DNA of 21,095 bases from positions 1 through 21,095 of the forward strand of contig CAJUEI010000001.1 in NCBI GenBank assembly GCA_910585255.1. Direction: 5' to 3'. The notes beneath the pieces were generated by a model. The model was not told the DNA's origin and ran no database searches. It saw only the letters and a list, made by a program, of their open reading frames with translations. This DNA comes from an uncultured Lachnospiraceae bacterium. GTDB lineage: Bacteria; Bacillota; Clostridia; Lachnospirales; Lachnospiraceae. How positions within the stretch are numbered: position 1 is the stretch's first letter; the number at the start of each line of letters is the position of its first letter. Made by a program: the position numbers and the translations under genes. This document shows, piece by piece, positions 9,637 to 18,007 of the stretch.

Positions 9637-9665
9637 AATATAACACAAAGAGGCATTTGTGTCAT
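9637..9665 (-). promoter_or_regulatory. BREX operon promoter
   Basis: On the minus strand, ATGACA at 9665-9660 (5/6 to the -35 consensus), a 17-base spacer and TATATT at 9642-9637 (5/6 to the -10) make a good sigma-A promoter. It would start transcription near 9630, leaving a leader of about 55 bases before the ATG at 9575. It is the only strong promoter seen between the helicase gene and the BREX genes. Confidence 0.65.
9643..9662. promoter_or_regulatory. Candidate operator: 7-bp inverted repeat in the BREX promoter spacer
   Basis: ACACAAA at 9643-9649 and TTTGTGT at 9656-9662 form a perfect dyad with a 6-base centre. The dyad covers the whole spacer of the promoter and the last three bases of its -35, so a bound dimer would exclude RNA polymerase. 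Size and spacing suit a small Cro-like dimer, and the gene just downstream encodes one. Binding is inferred, not shown. Confidence 0.55.
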
Positions 9666-9730
9666 TAAAAATCTTCAGAAAATTAAAGTTTAATTTCAGA
9701 ATACCAAAATTTAATTTTTATTTATAAAAT

Positions 9731-12700
9731 TTACCTAATACTTTTTCTTCTTTCTAGCAATTGAGAGTGCCCCCTATCAGAATGTAATCTTTCATCTTGG
9801 ATCTCTCTGAGCAATACCTCTATAAAATCTTTCGCATATTTTCTACGTAACTTATTATGGTATGACTGATTGTAGTAATTTCTCAAACAATTATAACATG
9901 ATGTATTTTCATCACAGCACTGTTGTGACACTTTATCATATGCAGTTCTTAATACATCAATAATAGCTTGTTGATCTACCAATCTTTTTACATGTCCTGC
10001 TCCTCCTGGAACATTATCATAAATAAGAATATCATAACTATGCTGTTCTAAATTTAATTCCAGAATACCAGCTATATCGTTTCGTTCAATACCCAAAGCA
10101 TGACTAATCCCTTCCAAAAATGCATACAAAAATGATAGTGCTTTCGCATAATCCTCTTTTTCATATGAGTAAAGAAAAGGAATCGTAAATCTTGTCACAT
10201 CTGTCTGGAAGCTGTGTCCTAATCTTATCTGTTCTAATTCCTCACAACTGCAATCAAATTGACGATAATTCTTATGTTTCTTTACAGAAGAAGGTGTTCG
10301 TATTTTACCCTTAACAATATCACTATATCCACATACAGGACACATATAAAAACTCGATTTATTTATAATTAACAACTCATCATTTGTACTTGTCACTATA
10401 GTAATTGCATTTCCAAGTGTAAGACGATTATCCTCTTCTTTTCCACCACCAAGATAAGACACTTCTCCTGCATACGAGCGTTTTGGCTTTATCCTAGAAC
10501 TTTCTTTTGTTATACCAGTTTTAAATCCATTTATTGGTTCAATATAGAATTCTGACCGTTCAGAAACAATCGATTCCCTACAATATATACATTTACTTTC
10601 TGTTCTTTCACTCCGATAAATATTTACTTTTTTGCAATTTGAACAAGTACAAAAATAATGTTTCGGATACTGTCCTGTTTTTGGTAAAGTCACATACTTT
10701 GATGTATACTTTTTCCCATCAACAATTATTTCGGAATCGGGTGCATATTCTGAAATAGCAATTTGAAGATCTCTGCTTAAATCATATCCAGTATCTCGTT
10801 TTCCTTCTTTATAGATTTGTAGTTCTACCACATCTACTGGAAAACCATACTTAGGAATAACACAATATTTCGATAAAAGATCAATTACCTTTTCTTTATG
10901 AAGATTTTCTATCTGCCTTGTATAATATTCAGCTTCTGCGTATTTTTCTTCTACAATTGCTTCTTTCTTTGCCCTATCATATTCCTCTGCAATAGATCTA
11001 ATTGTTTCAACAAAATGCTCCATTTTCTCATCATTTCCATTTATTTCATCAAACCATTTAAAATTATGATATTTAGAATAAACCTGTTCTGGCAAAACTC
11101 TTTCATTGATATAACAATTCAGTTCCTTTGGATGACTGTCTATATACTTTCTTAAAGCCTCTACACCATCTCCAAACACCAGACTATCTATGCTTTTAAA
11201 ATAATCTGGATTTTGCCGGAAAAAATACCCCAAACATATAGCCATTAAATGGCGAATTATAATTTTATGATTCCATATATTAAAATAAGGAGGAGCAATT
11301 ACTCCTGCGATCATTTTTTCTGGTTCACAAAAATAGGTATAGTCATGTGATGCTGTACTGCAATAAGTCAAAATATATGCTGAACTGTCTCTTCTACGCC
11401 CTGCACGTCCAGCTCTTTGTACATAATTAGCTGGTGAAGGTGGTACATTTCTCATAAATACTGTTTCAAGACTACCAATATCAATTCCCATCTCAAAAGT
11501 TGTAGAACAACTTAAAATATTGATTTTTTTATTCTTAAAATCCTCTTGATATTCCTTCGCCTTTTTTCGTTCTAACTGTGCTGTATGTTCTCTAATCACA
11601 ATGCTTTCAATCTTCTTTGTTTTATACTGATTTCTATAATAATTATTCGCCAACTCCTTATCTGGATCCACTTCTATAAGAATACCATCACACTTATCTT
11701 GAACGCACTTGTTATGCACATTATATGGTGTAAGTCTACCACACCTTGAGCATCTGTAATATTTTGAATTTCGATAGTTTTTTATAATATATTTACTAGC
11801 TTCAATCTGATAAGCTTCCTTAGAATCATGCTTTCGAAATAATCCTCCCACTATAGCCAGATTATGGAATATAACATTTAAAATATCTTTCGCATTTTTT
11901 TCATCGCAATCACAAACTTTCTGCAAATAACGAACCACCATATTATCTTTTTCTTTGACTGGAAGAAAGCTCCTAATCCCCTGTATTGTTCTCGAACATT
12001 GATACATAATATAGTTATCAAAACGACGATATTCTAACGCTTCCAGTTTTTCATCTGGTGTTAATGTTGATTTCACATAATGAATGGCTGGTGTAATTTT
12101 AAATACACCAAGTACCACTTGCATAATCGTTGCAAGATCCTTTTTCGTAATTCCAAATCGTCCAAACTCCTCTTTTACATCTGTTTCTTCAATTTGATTA
12201 AAAATATCCTGTAAATCCAATTCAAAATAGAACAAGCCAAGCCCTTCTCCATCATAAGCACCATCGACTTTCAATAGATCTACCATAATCGTTATCCATG
12301 CATTCTTATGAGCTGAAAGCTGATTGAAAAAAAGATCCTTTTCTTTGATTATAGAGGTAAGAATAGATGCCATTTCATCTACAGAAATATCTCTATAACC
12401 ATTCTCCTCAATCACCTTCCAAATTAACCTTTTTTGCAACATTCTTACATGATTTGCTTGAAAAAATACTGCTGCAAAACTAGCCTGCTGTCTGCTATCT
12501 GAAAAGGATAAGAATTGTTTTACCTTTTCTGTGTTTTCTTGTACTATATTTTTGAAATTCAATTTAAGCGAAAGTTTTTCTATTTTCTTTACTTCAGTTT
12601 CTCCTTCATCCATTGCTTCTAGCAAAATTTGAGCAATCAGAGCTGTTCCTTCGTCTTTACCAAGATCCAGTGACTTTATTACACCAGATTTTCTTCTATG

Positions 12701-13099
12701 ACCACAACAAGGACACTGATTTATATTATTAAATGCCATTTCATCTTCATCCCTTTTGGTCTGACCCACTCGATATATCGTAAATAGAAAACGATCTTCA
12801 CATGTACATTTCCTAGCATTCAAATTTTGAGTCGCATAAATCATTCCACATATCGCACATACCTGGTACTCTTCCAAAATACTATAATCTACTTCTTCCT
12901 CATTTATAGCATTTTTCATAAGAAAATAATCCAAACTCACAAATTCGTTATTTCCATAATTCTCATAGATATCCACTTCTTTATTCTGAAACAAATAATC
13001 CAGATTATCCGCTTCATTATGCTGAATCTTTCCAATTATATAAGGAGATTTACAATAACGGCAATTACCTACCTCAAATGCTTTCATTCCTTCTAACAT
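9731..13099 (-). CDS. Helicase C-terminal fragment: motif V/VI, zinc clusters, DUF1998
   Basis: This 1122-aa open stretch is the second part of the interrupted helicase. Near its start are Cys pairs at residues 13/16 and 81/84, the CTC at 98-100, and CPCC at about 129-132; another set (C450, C453, C465, C470) precedes helicase domain 2. That domain carries STTFEMGIDIG (motif V, about 532-542) and QRAGRAGR (motif VI, 561-568). Further Cys pairs follow around 825-850 and 925, and the DUF1998 region near 1000-1110 ends with NVPGGAGHV and a CYNCLRNYYNQ motif. The ATG at 13099 has no convincing ribosome binding site and lies 64 bases past the stop of the first part, so independent translation is doubtful. 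Without domain 1 it cannot act as a helicase alone. Confidence 0.8.
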   Translation of the reverse strand: MLEGMKAFEVGNCRYCKSPYIIGKIQHNEADNLDYLFQNKEVDIYENYGNNEFVSLDYFLMKNAINEEEVDYSILEEYQVCAICGMIYATQNLNARKCTCEDRFLFTIYRVGQTKRDEDEMAFNNINQCPCCGHRRKSGVIKSLDLGKDEGTALIAQILLEAMDEGETEVKKIEKLSLKLNFKNIVQENTEKVKQFLSFSDSRQQASFAAVFFQANHVRMLQKRLIWKVIEENGYRDISVDEMASILTSIIKEKDLFFNQLSAHKNAWITIMVDLLKVDGAYDGEGLGLFYFELDLQDIFNQIEETDVKEEFGRFGITKKDLATIMQVVLGVFKITPAIHYVKSTLTPDEKLEALEYRRFDNYIMYQCSRTIQGIRSFLPVKEKDNMVVRYLQKVCDCDEKNAKDILNVIFHNLAIVGGLFRKHDSKEAYQIEASKYIIKNYRNSKYYRCSRCGRLTPYNVHNKCVQDKCDGILIEVDPDKELANNYYRNQYKTKKIESIVIREHTAQLERKKAKEYQEDFKNKKINILSCSTTFEMGIDIGSLETVFMRNVPPSPANYVQRAGRAGRRRDSSAYILTYCSTASHDYTYFCEPEKMIAGVIAPPYFNIWNHKIIIRHLMAICLGYFFRQNPDYFKSIDSLVFGDGVEALRKYIDSHPKELNCYINERVLPEQVYSKYHNFKWFDEINGNDEKMEHFVETIRSIAEEYDRAKKEAIVEEKYAEAEYYTRQIENLHKEKVIDLLSKYCVIPKYGFPVDVVELQIYKEGKRDTGYDLSRDLQIAISEYAPDSEIIVDGKKYTSKYVTLPKTGQYPKHYFCTCSNCKKVNIYRSERTESKCIYCRESIVSERSEFYIEPINGFKTGITKESSRIKPKRSYAGEVSYLGGGKEEDNRLTLGNAITIVTSTNDELLIINKSSFYMCPVCGYSDIVKGKIRTPSSVKKHKNYRQFDCSCEELEQIRLGHSFQTDVTRFTIPFLYSYEKEDYAKALSFLYAFLEGISHALGIERNDIAGILELNLEQHSYDILIYDNVPGGAGHVKRLVDQQAIIDVLRTAYDKVSQQCCDENTSCYNCLRNYYNQSYHNKLRRKYAKDFIEVLLREIQDERLHSDRGHSQLLERRKSIR

Positions 13100-13162
13100 A
13101 TTTGTCTTTGTAAGACTTAGTCTAGGTTCCTTTCCAAGCGTAATATATGCCCCTGATAATGG

Positions 13163-14470
13163 TCATACAAAAGAATGATATTTTAATTCAAACAGACCAA
13201 CTCCTCTCTTTTCTGCCTGGTTAATAAGATCGATAAGTGCCATAAGCTGTTCCGCTGTTATTGTTCTATCAAAATTCTCTAAAATAAATGAAAAACTTTT
13301 GCTGCCAGTTTTTAGTAAGTTATAAATAGTATAGACATTTTTATCCCTTACAAGAAGATCATATAAAATTTCTTTTATTTGAGTACCTAATATAGATTGA
13401 TATACAGAAGCAATCTTTTTTATCTGATCAAAATCATCAGAAGCTGCCTTTAATCTTAAATAATCTTCTCCTTCTATTCTATATTGCAATATCTCTGGTC
13501 TTAGTGGAATTCTTTTAGAAAAAATAATATCTTTTACATCAAACTTAATTGACGTAAGATTCCTTGCAAAATCAATGATTGCTTGCTCAGATTTTCCCTG
13601 TTCTCCTAAAGTTGCACTGGTAAGTATAAATCTCGGTTTTTTTAATGTAAGTCCTGTCAATCTACGCATTAAAAGAGAAAACTCAATTCCAAGTGTTCCA
13701 TAGTAAGAATGTGCTTCATCTAATACAACAAATTTCCAGTTATGAAGTTTCTCTGGTACAAATATAGAATAGTCATTTGGTCTGATTAACAAATACTCTA
13801 ACATAGAATAATTCGTAAAAAGCAAATCAGGAGGAGTTTTACGGATTTCCTCACGAGACACTAGTTCATTTTCTGGAATAAATGTATGATTTTCTTCTCC
13901 ATATTTTTCCCTATAATTTTTCCCAACTCTTTCTTGTGTATCACCTGTAAAAAATCCATATGTAATATCTGGACAAATAGTCAATATCTTACGCACACGC
14001 TCCATTTGATCATTCACTAATGCGTTTATAGGATAAAGAAATATCGCACGTATTCCCACTTCTGTATTTCCTTTTTCCACGTCACGCATTAGCTCATTCA
14101 AAATAGGAAACAAAAAACTCTCTGTTTTACCTGAGCCAGTACCAGTTGTAATAATTGCACTTCTTCCAGAACCAATCTGTTTTATCGCTTCTTCTTGGTG
14201 AGAATATAAAGGTCTTTCAAAATCTATCTCTCCAAGTTTTTTAAACGATTGACAAATTACACCCTCCTCCATCAAAGTATAAAGATTCTTTCCTCTTTGA
14301 AATGGTAAATTCAGATCAACATAAGGTCCTTTAAACAGTTCTTCCTCTATCAGTCGCTTTTCAAACAATTTCTGTAGATTGCTTGTTCCAAATTCAAAAG
14401 AAGAACGTAGGTATTCTTTATATCTGTTGTTTATGTATTTTGATCGCTCTATTGGATTTCTTTTGCTCAT
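13163..14470 (-). CDS. Helicase N-terminal fragment: DEAH ATPase domain 1
   Basis: This 435-aa open stretch is the first part of the interrupted helicase. It carries a Q-motif-like YSHQEEAI (89-96), Walker A TGTGSGKT (109-116), LYPINALVNDQ (motif Ia, about 145-155), LFTNYSMLEYLL (motif Ib region, about 217-228), DEAH (251-254) and SAT (285-287). It ends after YHSFV at the premature TGA. Its ATG overlaps the stop of the 885-aa gene as ATGA, so it is translated with that protein. A product ending here would have the ATP-binding domain but neither motif V/VI nor DUF1998, and so should not be an active translocase. Confidence 0.85.
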   Translation of the reverse strand: MSKRNPIERSKYINNRYKEYLRSSFEFGTSNLQKLFEKRLIEEELFKGPYVDLNLPFQRGKNLYTLMEEGVICQSFKKLGEIDFERPLYSHQEEAIKQIGSGRSAIITTGTGSGKTESFLFPILNELMRDVEKGNTEVGIRAIFLYPINALVNDQMERVRKILTICPDITYGFFTGDTQERVGKNYREKYGEENHTFIPENELVSREEIRKTPPDLLFTNYSMLEYLLIRPNDYSIFVPEKLHNWKFVVLDEAHSYYGTLGIEFSLLMRRLTGLTLKKPRFILTSATLGEQGKSEQAIIDFARNLTSIKFDVKDIIFSKRIPLRPEILQYRIEGEDYLRLKAASDDFDQIKKIASVYQSILGTQIKEILYDLLVRDKNVYTIYNLLKTGSKSFSFILENFDRTITAEQLMALIDLINQAEKRGVGLFELKYHSFV

Positions 14471-17124
14471 ACCAATTCCTCTCCATTCATATCTATTGTA
14501 TAAGAGAAAATATCTACTGCTAGCTTATCATCAAGTGTATTTCTAATCCCATGATGCTCAAAATCCAGCAACAAACCATCTCCATCTTTTGTTATCGCAA
14601 GTTCTATGGTTCCATTTATTCCATCACTACATATCTCAATATCAACTGGATTTATTTTATTCAGCATAAACACTTCATTACATGTTTTCTTATATAGTTT
14701 TCCACTATAAGTATCATTAGATATTTCTTTTAAAAAACATAAATATATGTGATGAAAACAATACTTCTTTCTTAAAAATTCCCCATCAACAAACTGATCG
14801 AAAGTTACTTCTTTAATTTTAAACGAATGCCCAACAAAGTCTTCACGAGCATAAAACATACGTTCATACTCTTTCAGAAGATGTTCTCTTTTCAGACTAA
14901 GTCCTTTTTCTTTTTCATAAAATGTTATTTTATAATTTTGAAAAGAAACTAATCCTGAAACACTTTCTATTTCTCCTTTTTTAAGATATCTACTTTTATA
15001 TATTTCCTCTCCAATTGAATCTGTAACTTTGAAATATACATTTCCTTTTCCAAAAAACTTCGGAAAAACATCCAGATATTTCAGAATTGGATCATAGATT
15101 AGTTCTGTTCCATCTTCATCTAGTACACACTTGTTATAACAATAGATTGTTTTTCTGGCTTTTCCATCCTTCAAGAAAAGAAGCTTCGTATAATCATATG
15201 TAACTTTATAAGATATAAGGAATCTAATATTTACTTGTTGAATCACTCCTTTTCTAATCAATTTTATATCTGTTTCCAGCGTATTATCTGTACATGATAG
15301 TACACGCAGCTCATCTACCCCATATCCATAAATCTCAAGCACCGTATCTTGTGTAATATCACCAATCCAGATTTCTTCCTCAAATGGCATCCAACTCCCA
15401 GCAGAAATACGATATAAGTCAAATGCATATGGAATATAAAAAAGATATTCTATTCCTCTTATAGAAAATTTTAACCAGTCTTCATGAAATTCCCTGACTT
15501 TTAATTCCTGTATAATAGGGGTAGAAAGTAATGCAGATTCAACTAAAACTAAATACGTTTCACAATCTATCTTTTCGCTTTCCACATATAATTCTGAATC
15601 TAATGCAAAGTAATTAAATAATATTTTATTTTTTCTTCCTTCTCTTAGAGAATACACCTCTATTGTATGGATACCATTTTGAATGGCATCTAAATAAATC
15701 CTATACTGATGGATACCCTCTCTACTAAGCAAAGAATACTGAAAATCCTCCAGTTTCTTATGTTTTCCATCTAGTATAATTTGAAACCACGAAATTTTAT
15801 CCTCAATTTCAAATACTAGAAATTTTATCTGTTTATAAATAGGGATTTGTTCTTCCTTTCCAGATAGTACAATATAATGATTTTCCCATTCTTCTCCGAG
15901 AATCTCTGGTTTGACGAAAGAAGAAAAATGGAATATTGTTTCTCCTATTATACAAGTTTCACCAAGCTGAATTCTTCTTTCTGTAAGTATATAATGGGTT
16001 GTTTTATAAAATGGTTTTAACTTAGAAGAAATTCCATCCGTACAAAATACAGCTATTCCAGAATAATCGGTATTATTTTGTATCTCATTACCATCTTGAT
16101 CAAAAACGATAACTGTTCTGCAAAGTTTTTCTTTACTATCGTAAATGATTTCTTCTCCAACAAAGAAACGATAGGTAAGGTTTCCAAGTGGATTCTCTAC
16201 ACGAAACTTATGAATTCTTATCTGATACCCACCAATAATTTCTCGAACATCAGGTTCTCTATTTACATAGATCTCCTGGTTATGATTCTCTACAACCACT
16301 CTTATATCCCAATAATGATATTGTGCTTTTATTCTATGAATTGGTGGTACAATATAGATCTGATTATCCTGCAAAATATACTTTGGTTCCCACTGTGATC
16401 GAAATTCTGCTTTTCTCCTATATCTTATTACATCTTTATCTTCTCTTAAGGTATCATTCCATTTTTCAAAACCCTGTTTTAAATAAGGATTAAAGATTTG
16501 TATCTCCTTATCCCAAATTCTCTTATCAATCAAATTAACAATAATAATGCTAAGTTTAATAACTGCATCCATATATTTCTGGTTCACTATAAGCTGCTTT
16601 GTTGATTGAATCAGCTTATAGGATTTCTTCGTTACATTCACCTGCACTTGATCATCACTAGAAAACATATTGCTTCTAAGACCATCATACACAAACTGAA
16701 AATCTTCATATAAATCATCTGATAATGTATATTCAAAATTCAATTTATAGATATCATAAATAAATTCAAAAAATGATTTTAGAAAATGACTTGGCACTAT
16801 AGCATTGGATAGTGCCACGTTGATAATACGTGATCCCTTGTTTTTCTCTTCCTCTTTTGAGCAATAACGTTTTAATATCATTCGAATCAATCCTTCAATT
16901 TTCTGCTCACGATATTTTTCATATAATTTTTTATATGTTGTTCTGACATTTTCATAGTAGTTTCCATCATAATAAAGCATCGCTATCAAAACCAAAGAGA
17001 TAAAAATTGTTTCTTGATCGGATACATAACTTTCAGAATAAGAATCTAATACTCTTCTTAGTTCTATTTCTGCAAAATTATGGATCTTTTCTATTACATC
17101 CTTATTATCCAGAAGTTCAATCAA
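14467..17124 (-). CDS. 885-aa protein of unknown function, helical N-terminus and beta-rich body
   Basis: I do not recognise a named family. Residues 1-235 look helical, with repeated aromatic/Leu patterns, e.g. FFEFIYDIYKLNFEY about 118-132. From about 240 the protein turns beta-rich, starting with WEPKYILQDNQIYIVPPI, and reads like a chain of Ig-like sandwiches to the C-terminus. There is no P-loop, no nuclease motif, no signal peptide and no membrane segment, so it is probably a cytoplasmic scaffold or recognition subunit. It starts at TTG (17124-17122), overlapping the previous stop as TTGA, with TTGGA a few bases upstream; its stop overlaps the helicase ATG. This tight coupling implies a shared complex with the TerB-like protein and the helicase. 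It may correspond to an accessory subunit such as DruH or SngB, but I see no motif proving that. Confidence 0.85.
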   Translation of the reverse strand: MIELLDNKDVIEKIHNFAEIELRRVLDSYSESYVSDQETIFISLVLIAMLYYDGNYYENVRTTYKKLYEKYREQKIEGLIRMILKRYCSKEEEKNKGSRIINVALSNAIVPSHFLKSFFEFIYDIYKLNFEYTLSDDLYEDFQFVYDGLRSNMFSSDDQVQVNVTKKSYKLIQSTKQLIVNQKYMDAVIKLSIIIVNLIDKRIWDKEIQIFNPYLKQGFEKWNDTLREDKDVIRYRRKAEFRSQWEPKYILQDNQIYIVPPIHRIKAQYHYWDIRVVVENHNQEIYVNREPDVREIIGGYQIRIHKFRVENPLGNLTYRFFVGEEIIYDSKEKLCRTVIVFDQDGNEIQNNTDYSGIAVFCTDGISSKLKPFYKTTHYILTERRIQLGETCIIGETIFHFSSFVKPEILGEEWENHYIVLSGKEEQIPIYKQIKFLVFEIEDKISWFQIILDGKHKKLEDFQYSLLSREGIHQYRIYLDAIQNGIHTIEVYSLREGRKNKILFNYFALDSELYVESEKIDCETYLVLVESALLSTPIIQELKVREFHEDWLKFSIRGIEYLFYIPYAFDLYRISAGSWMPFEEEIWIGDITQDTVLEIYGYGVDELRVLSCTDNTLETDIKLIRKGVIQQVNIRFLISYKVTYDYTKLLFLKDGKARKTIYCYNKCVLDEDGTELIYDPILKYLDVFPKFFGKGNVYFKVTDSIGEEIYKSRYLKKGEIESVSGLVSFQNYKITFYEKEKGLSLKREHLLKEYERMFYAREDFVGHSFKIKEVTFDQFVDGEFLRKKYCFHHIYLCFLKEISNDTYSGKLYKKTCNEVFMLNKINPVDIEICSDGINGTIELAITKDGDGLLLDFEHHGIRNTLDDKLAVDIFSYTIDMNGEELV

Positions 17125-17669
17125 ATCAATTCCAATATTTTTTTTGCTTTCACTTGTTTTCTTAAGTATTCAAACTTTGTTTCAAATTGCAAATCATTTA
17201 TATGTTCTACAAGAAGCCAGTGTAATTGTTCTTGCTCCTCTGCAGTTACAATCCCATCAGACCAAATTTTATTTATTATTTTGTACAGAGATTTTAAAGA
17301 TTTATATTCTCTGGTGGAGTCACTATTGCGCTTTATCCATTCCTTTAGGTGATACCTTTCCTCTTCCTTTAATATATGATCACAACTCATACTCTCAATC
17401 ATATTGTTTAGTTCATATGCTTTACTAATCTTATCTGAAGTATCCTTTATAAAATTATCACAACATTCCAATATTTCTATACGCTTATCATCTGTAATTT
17501 TACGTACTTCCAATATAGCATCAACCAGTTTAATCAATTTCATCTGCTCAGAATCATAGGCTAGATTTCGATTTCGATTTACCCAAGACTGAAGGTACAA
17601 TACTTCTCTATTGTTATTATCAAAATTTATTCTTTTTATAATGTTAATAAGTTCATTAATATCTCGCAC
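17121..17669 (-). CDS. 182-aa TerB-like helical protein with two internal repeats
   Basis: All-helical, charged, no export signal. Two related units are visible, residues about 16-75 and 95-155. Each has a Leu-x-x-Trp core (LQSWVNRN; LKEWIKRN), a run of about 20 residues to a hydrophobic helix (LIKLVDAIL; LYKIINKIW), then a turn with acidic residues (KITDDKRIEIL; DGIVTAEEQEQL). The DG-x-x-T-x-E-E-x-x-x-L turn is typical of TerB-like and related helical domains found next to nucleases and helicases in defence loci. Translation starts at GTG (17669-17667), with AGGAAG at 17683-17678, eight bases upstream. The next gene begins inside its stop codon. It is the first gene of the three-gene set and probably an adaptor or sensor for it; the TerB assignment is by pattern only. 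Confidence 0.8.
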   Translation of the reverse strand: MRDINELINIIKRINFDNNNREVLYLQSWVNRNRNLAYDSEQMKLIKLVDAILEVRKITDDKRIEILECCDNFIKDTSDKISKAYELNNMIESMSCDHILKEEERYHLKEWIKRNSDSTREYKSLKSLYKIINKIWSDGIVTAEEQEQLHWLLVEHINDLQFETKFEYLRKQVKAKKILELI

Positions 17670-17770
17670 CGTTATTTCTTCCTTTTTTCAGTAGTTTTTA
17701 CCACAAAATATTTATTATTTGTAAAATAACCAAACCTATATTCGTATTTATATTTATGTCTATCTTTTCA

Positions 17771-17838
17771 TGTTCAAAAATTTACTATATAATTTTATTA
17801 TAATCCAGACAAGATAGATTGCAACTTATTTTTGAACA
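17771..17838. repeat. 11-bp inverted repeat bracketing the promoter region
   Basis: TGTTCAAAAAT at 17771-17781 is the exact reverse complement of ATTTTTGAACA at 17828-17838. The arms are 46 bases apart and enclose both candidate promoters completely. With the -10/-35 elements inside, this looks like a pair of regulator half sites or two operators, not a terminator hairpin, since the loop is long and no U-run follows. Confidence 0.55.
17784..17824 (-). promoter_or_regulatory. Two overlapping promoters of the TerB-like/helicase operon
   Basis: One pair is TTGCAA (17824-17819), 16 bases, then a perfect TATAAT (17802-17797). The second is TTGTCT (17812-17807), 17 bases, then TATAGT (17789-17784). 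Either would give a leader of roughly 110-125 bases before the GTG at 17669. The rest of the 17670-17932 spacer is AT-rich with no gene that I can support. Confidence 0.55.
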
Positions 17839-17932
17839 GATAAATTCCCTTAAATTTTTATAAAAGATGATAGCTTATGGCATCTTAAACTAATTTTATA
17901 AAAAATCCAAATTTATAATTTTCTTGTGTCTC

Positions 17933-17982
17933 AAAAAAGAAAGGCATGGAGGGATTTCTCTTGAAAATTCCTCTATGCCTTT
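17933..17982 (-). terminator. Rho-independent terminator of the surface-protein gene
   Basis: On the minus strand AAAGGCAT (17982-17975) pairs with ATGCCTTT (17947-17940). The stem continues through GAGG/CCTC and ATTT/AAAT with two A/C mismatches around a 7-base loop, then a run of six T follows at 17938-17933. It lies about 25 bases past the stop at 18008 and separates this gene from the operon beyond. Confidence 0.85.
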
Positions 17983-18007
17983 TAAAATTTTAAAAAATAC
18001 AATTTTT

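Larger units (their letters stand above)
9731..14470 (-). pseudogene. DEAH/DUF1998 helicase gene interrupted by one in-frame TGA
   Basis: The frame beginning at 14470 stays in register to the stop at 9731 except for a single TGA at 13165-13163. Restored, it would encode 1579 aa: DEAH helicase domain 1, cysteine clusters, helicase domain 2 with an arginine-finger motif VI, and a C-terminal DUF1998 region (COG1205-type architecture, shared by Druantia DruE, DISARM and Shango helicases). The 21 codons between the TGA and the next ATG read PLSGAYITLGKEPRLSLTKT plus Asn, continuing the protein naturally. The family often has Arg after a YHxFV motif, so CGA to TGA is the simplest origin. The two halves are described separately. 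UGA followed by C is a leaky context, so low-level full-length product is possible. Confidence 0.8.

Noticed and set aside
9680..9696. A/T-only palindrome (8-bp arms, 1-base centre) after the helicase gene, possible terminator
   Set aside because: There is no G/C in the stem and no usable loop, so it would be too weak; I see no convincing terminator between the helicase gene and the BREX promoter.
13100..13162. A natural gene boundary between two separate helicase subunits, as in DISARM DrmA/DrmB
   Set aside because: The 63 bases between are open in the same frame and read as continuous protein, the downstream ATG lacks a ribosome binding site, and domain 1 and domain 2 of one helicase fall on opposite sides.
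16078..16398. 106-codon plus-strand open frame
   Set aside because: Antisense shadow of the 885-aa gene in AT-rich sequence; no start signals.
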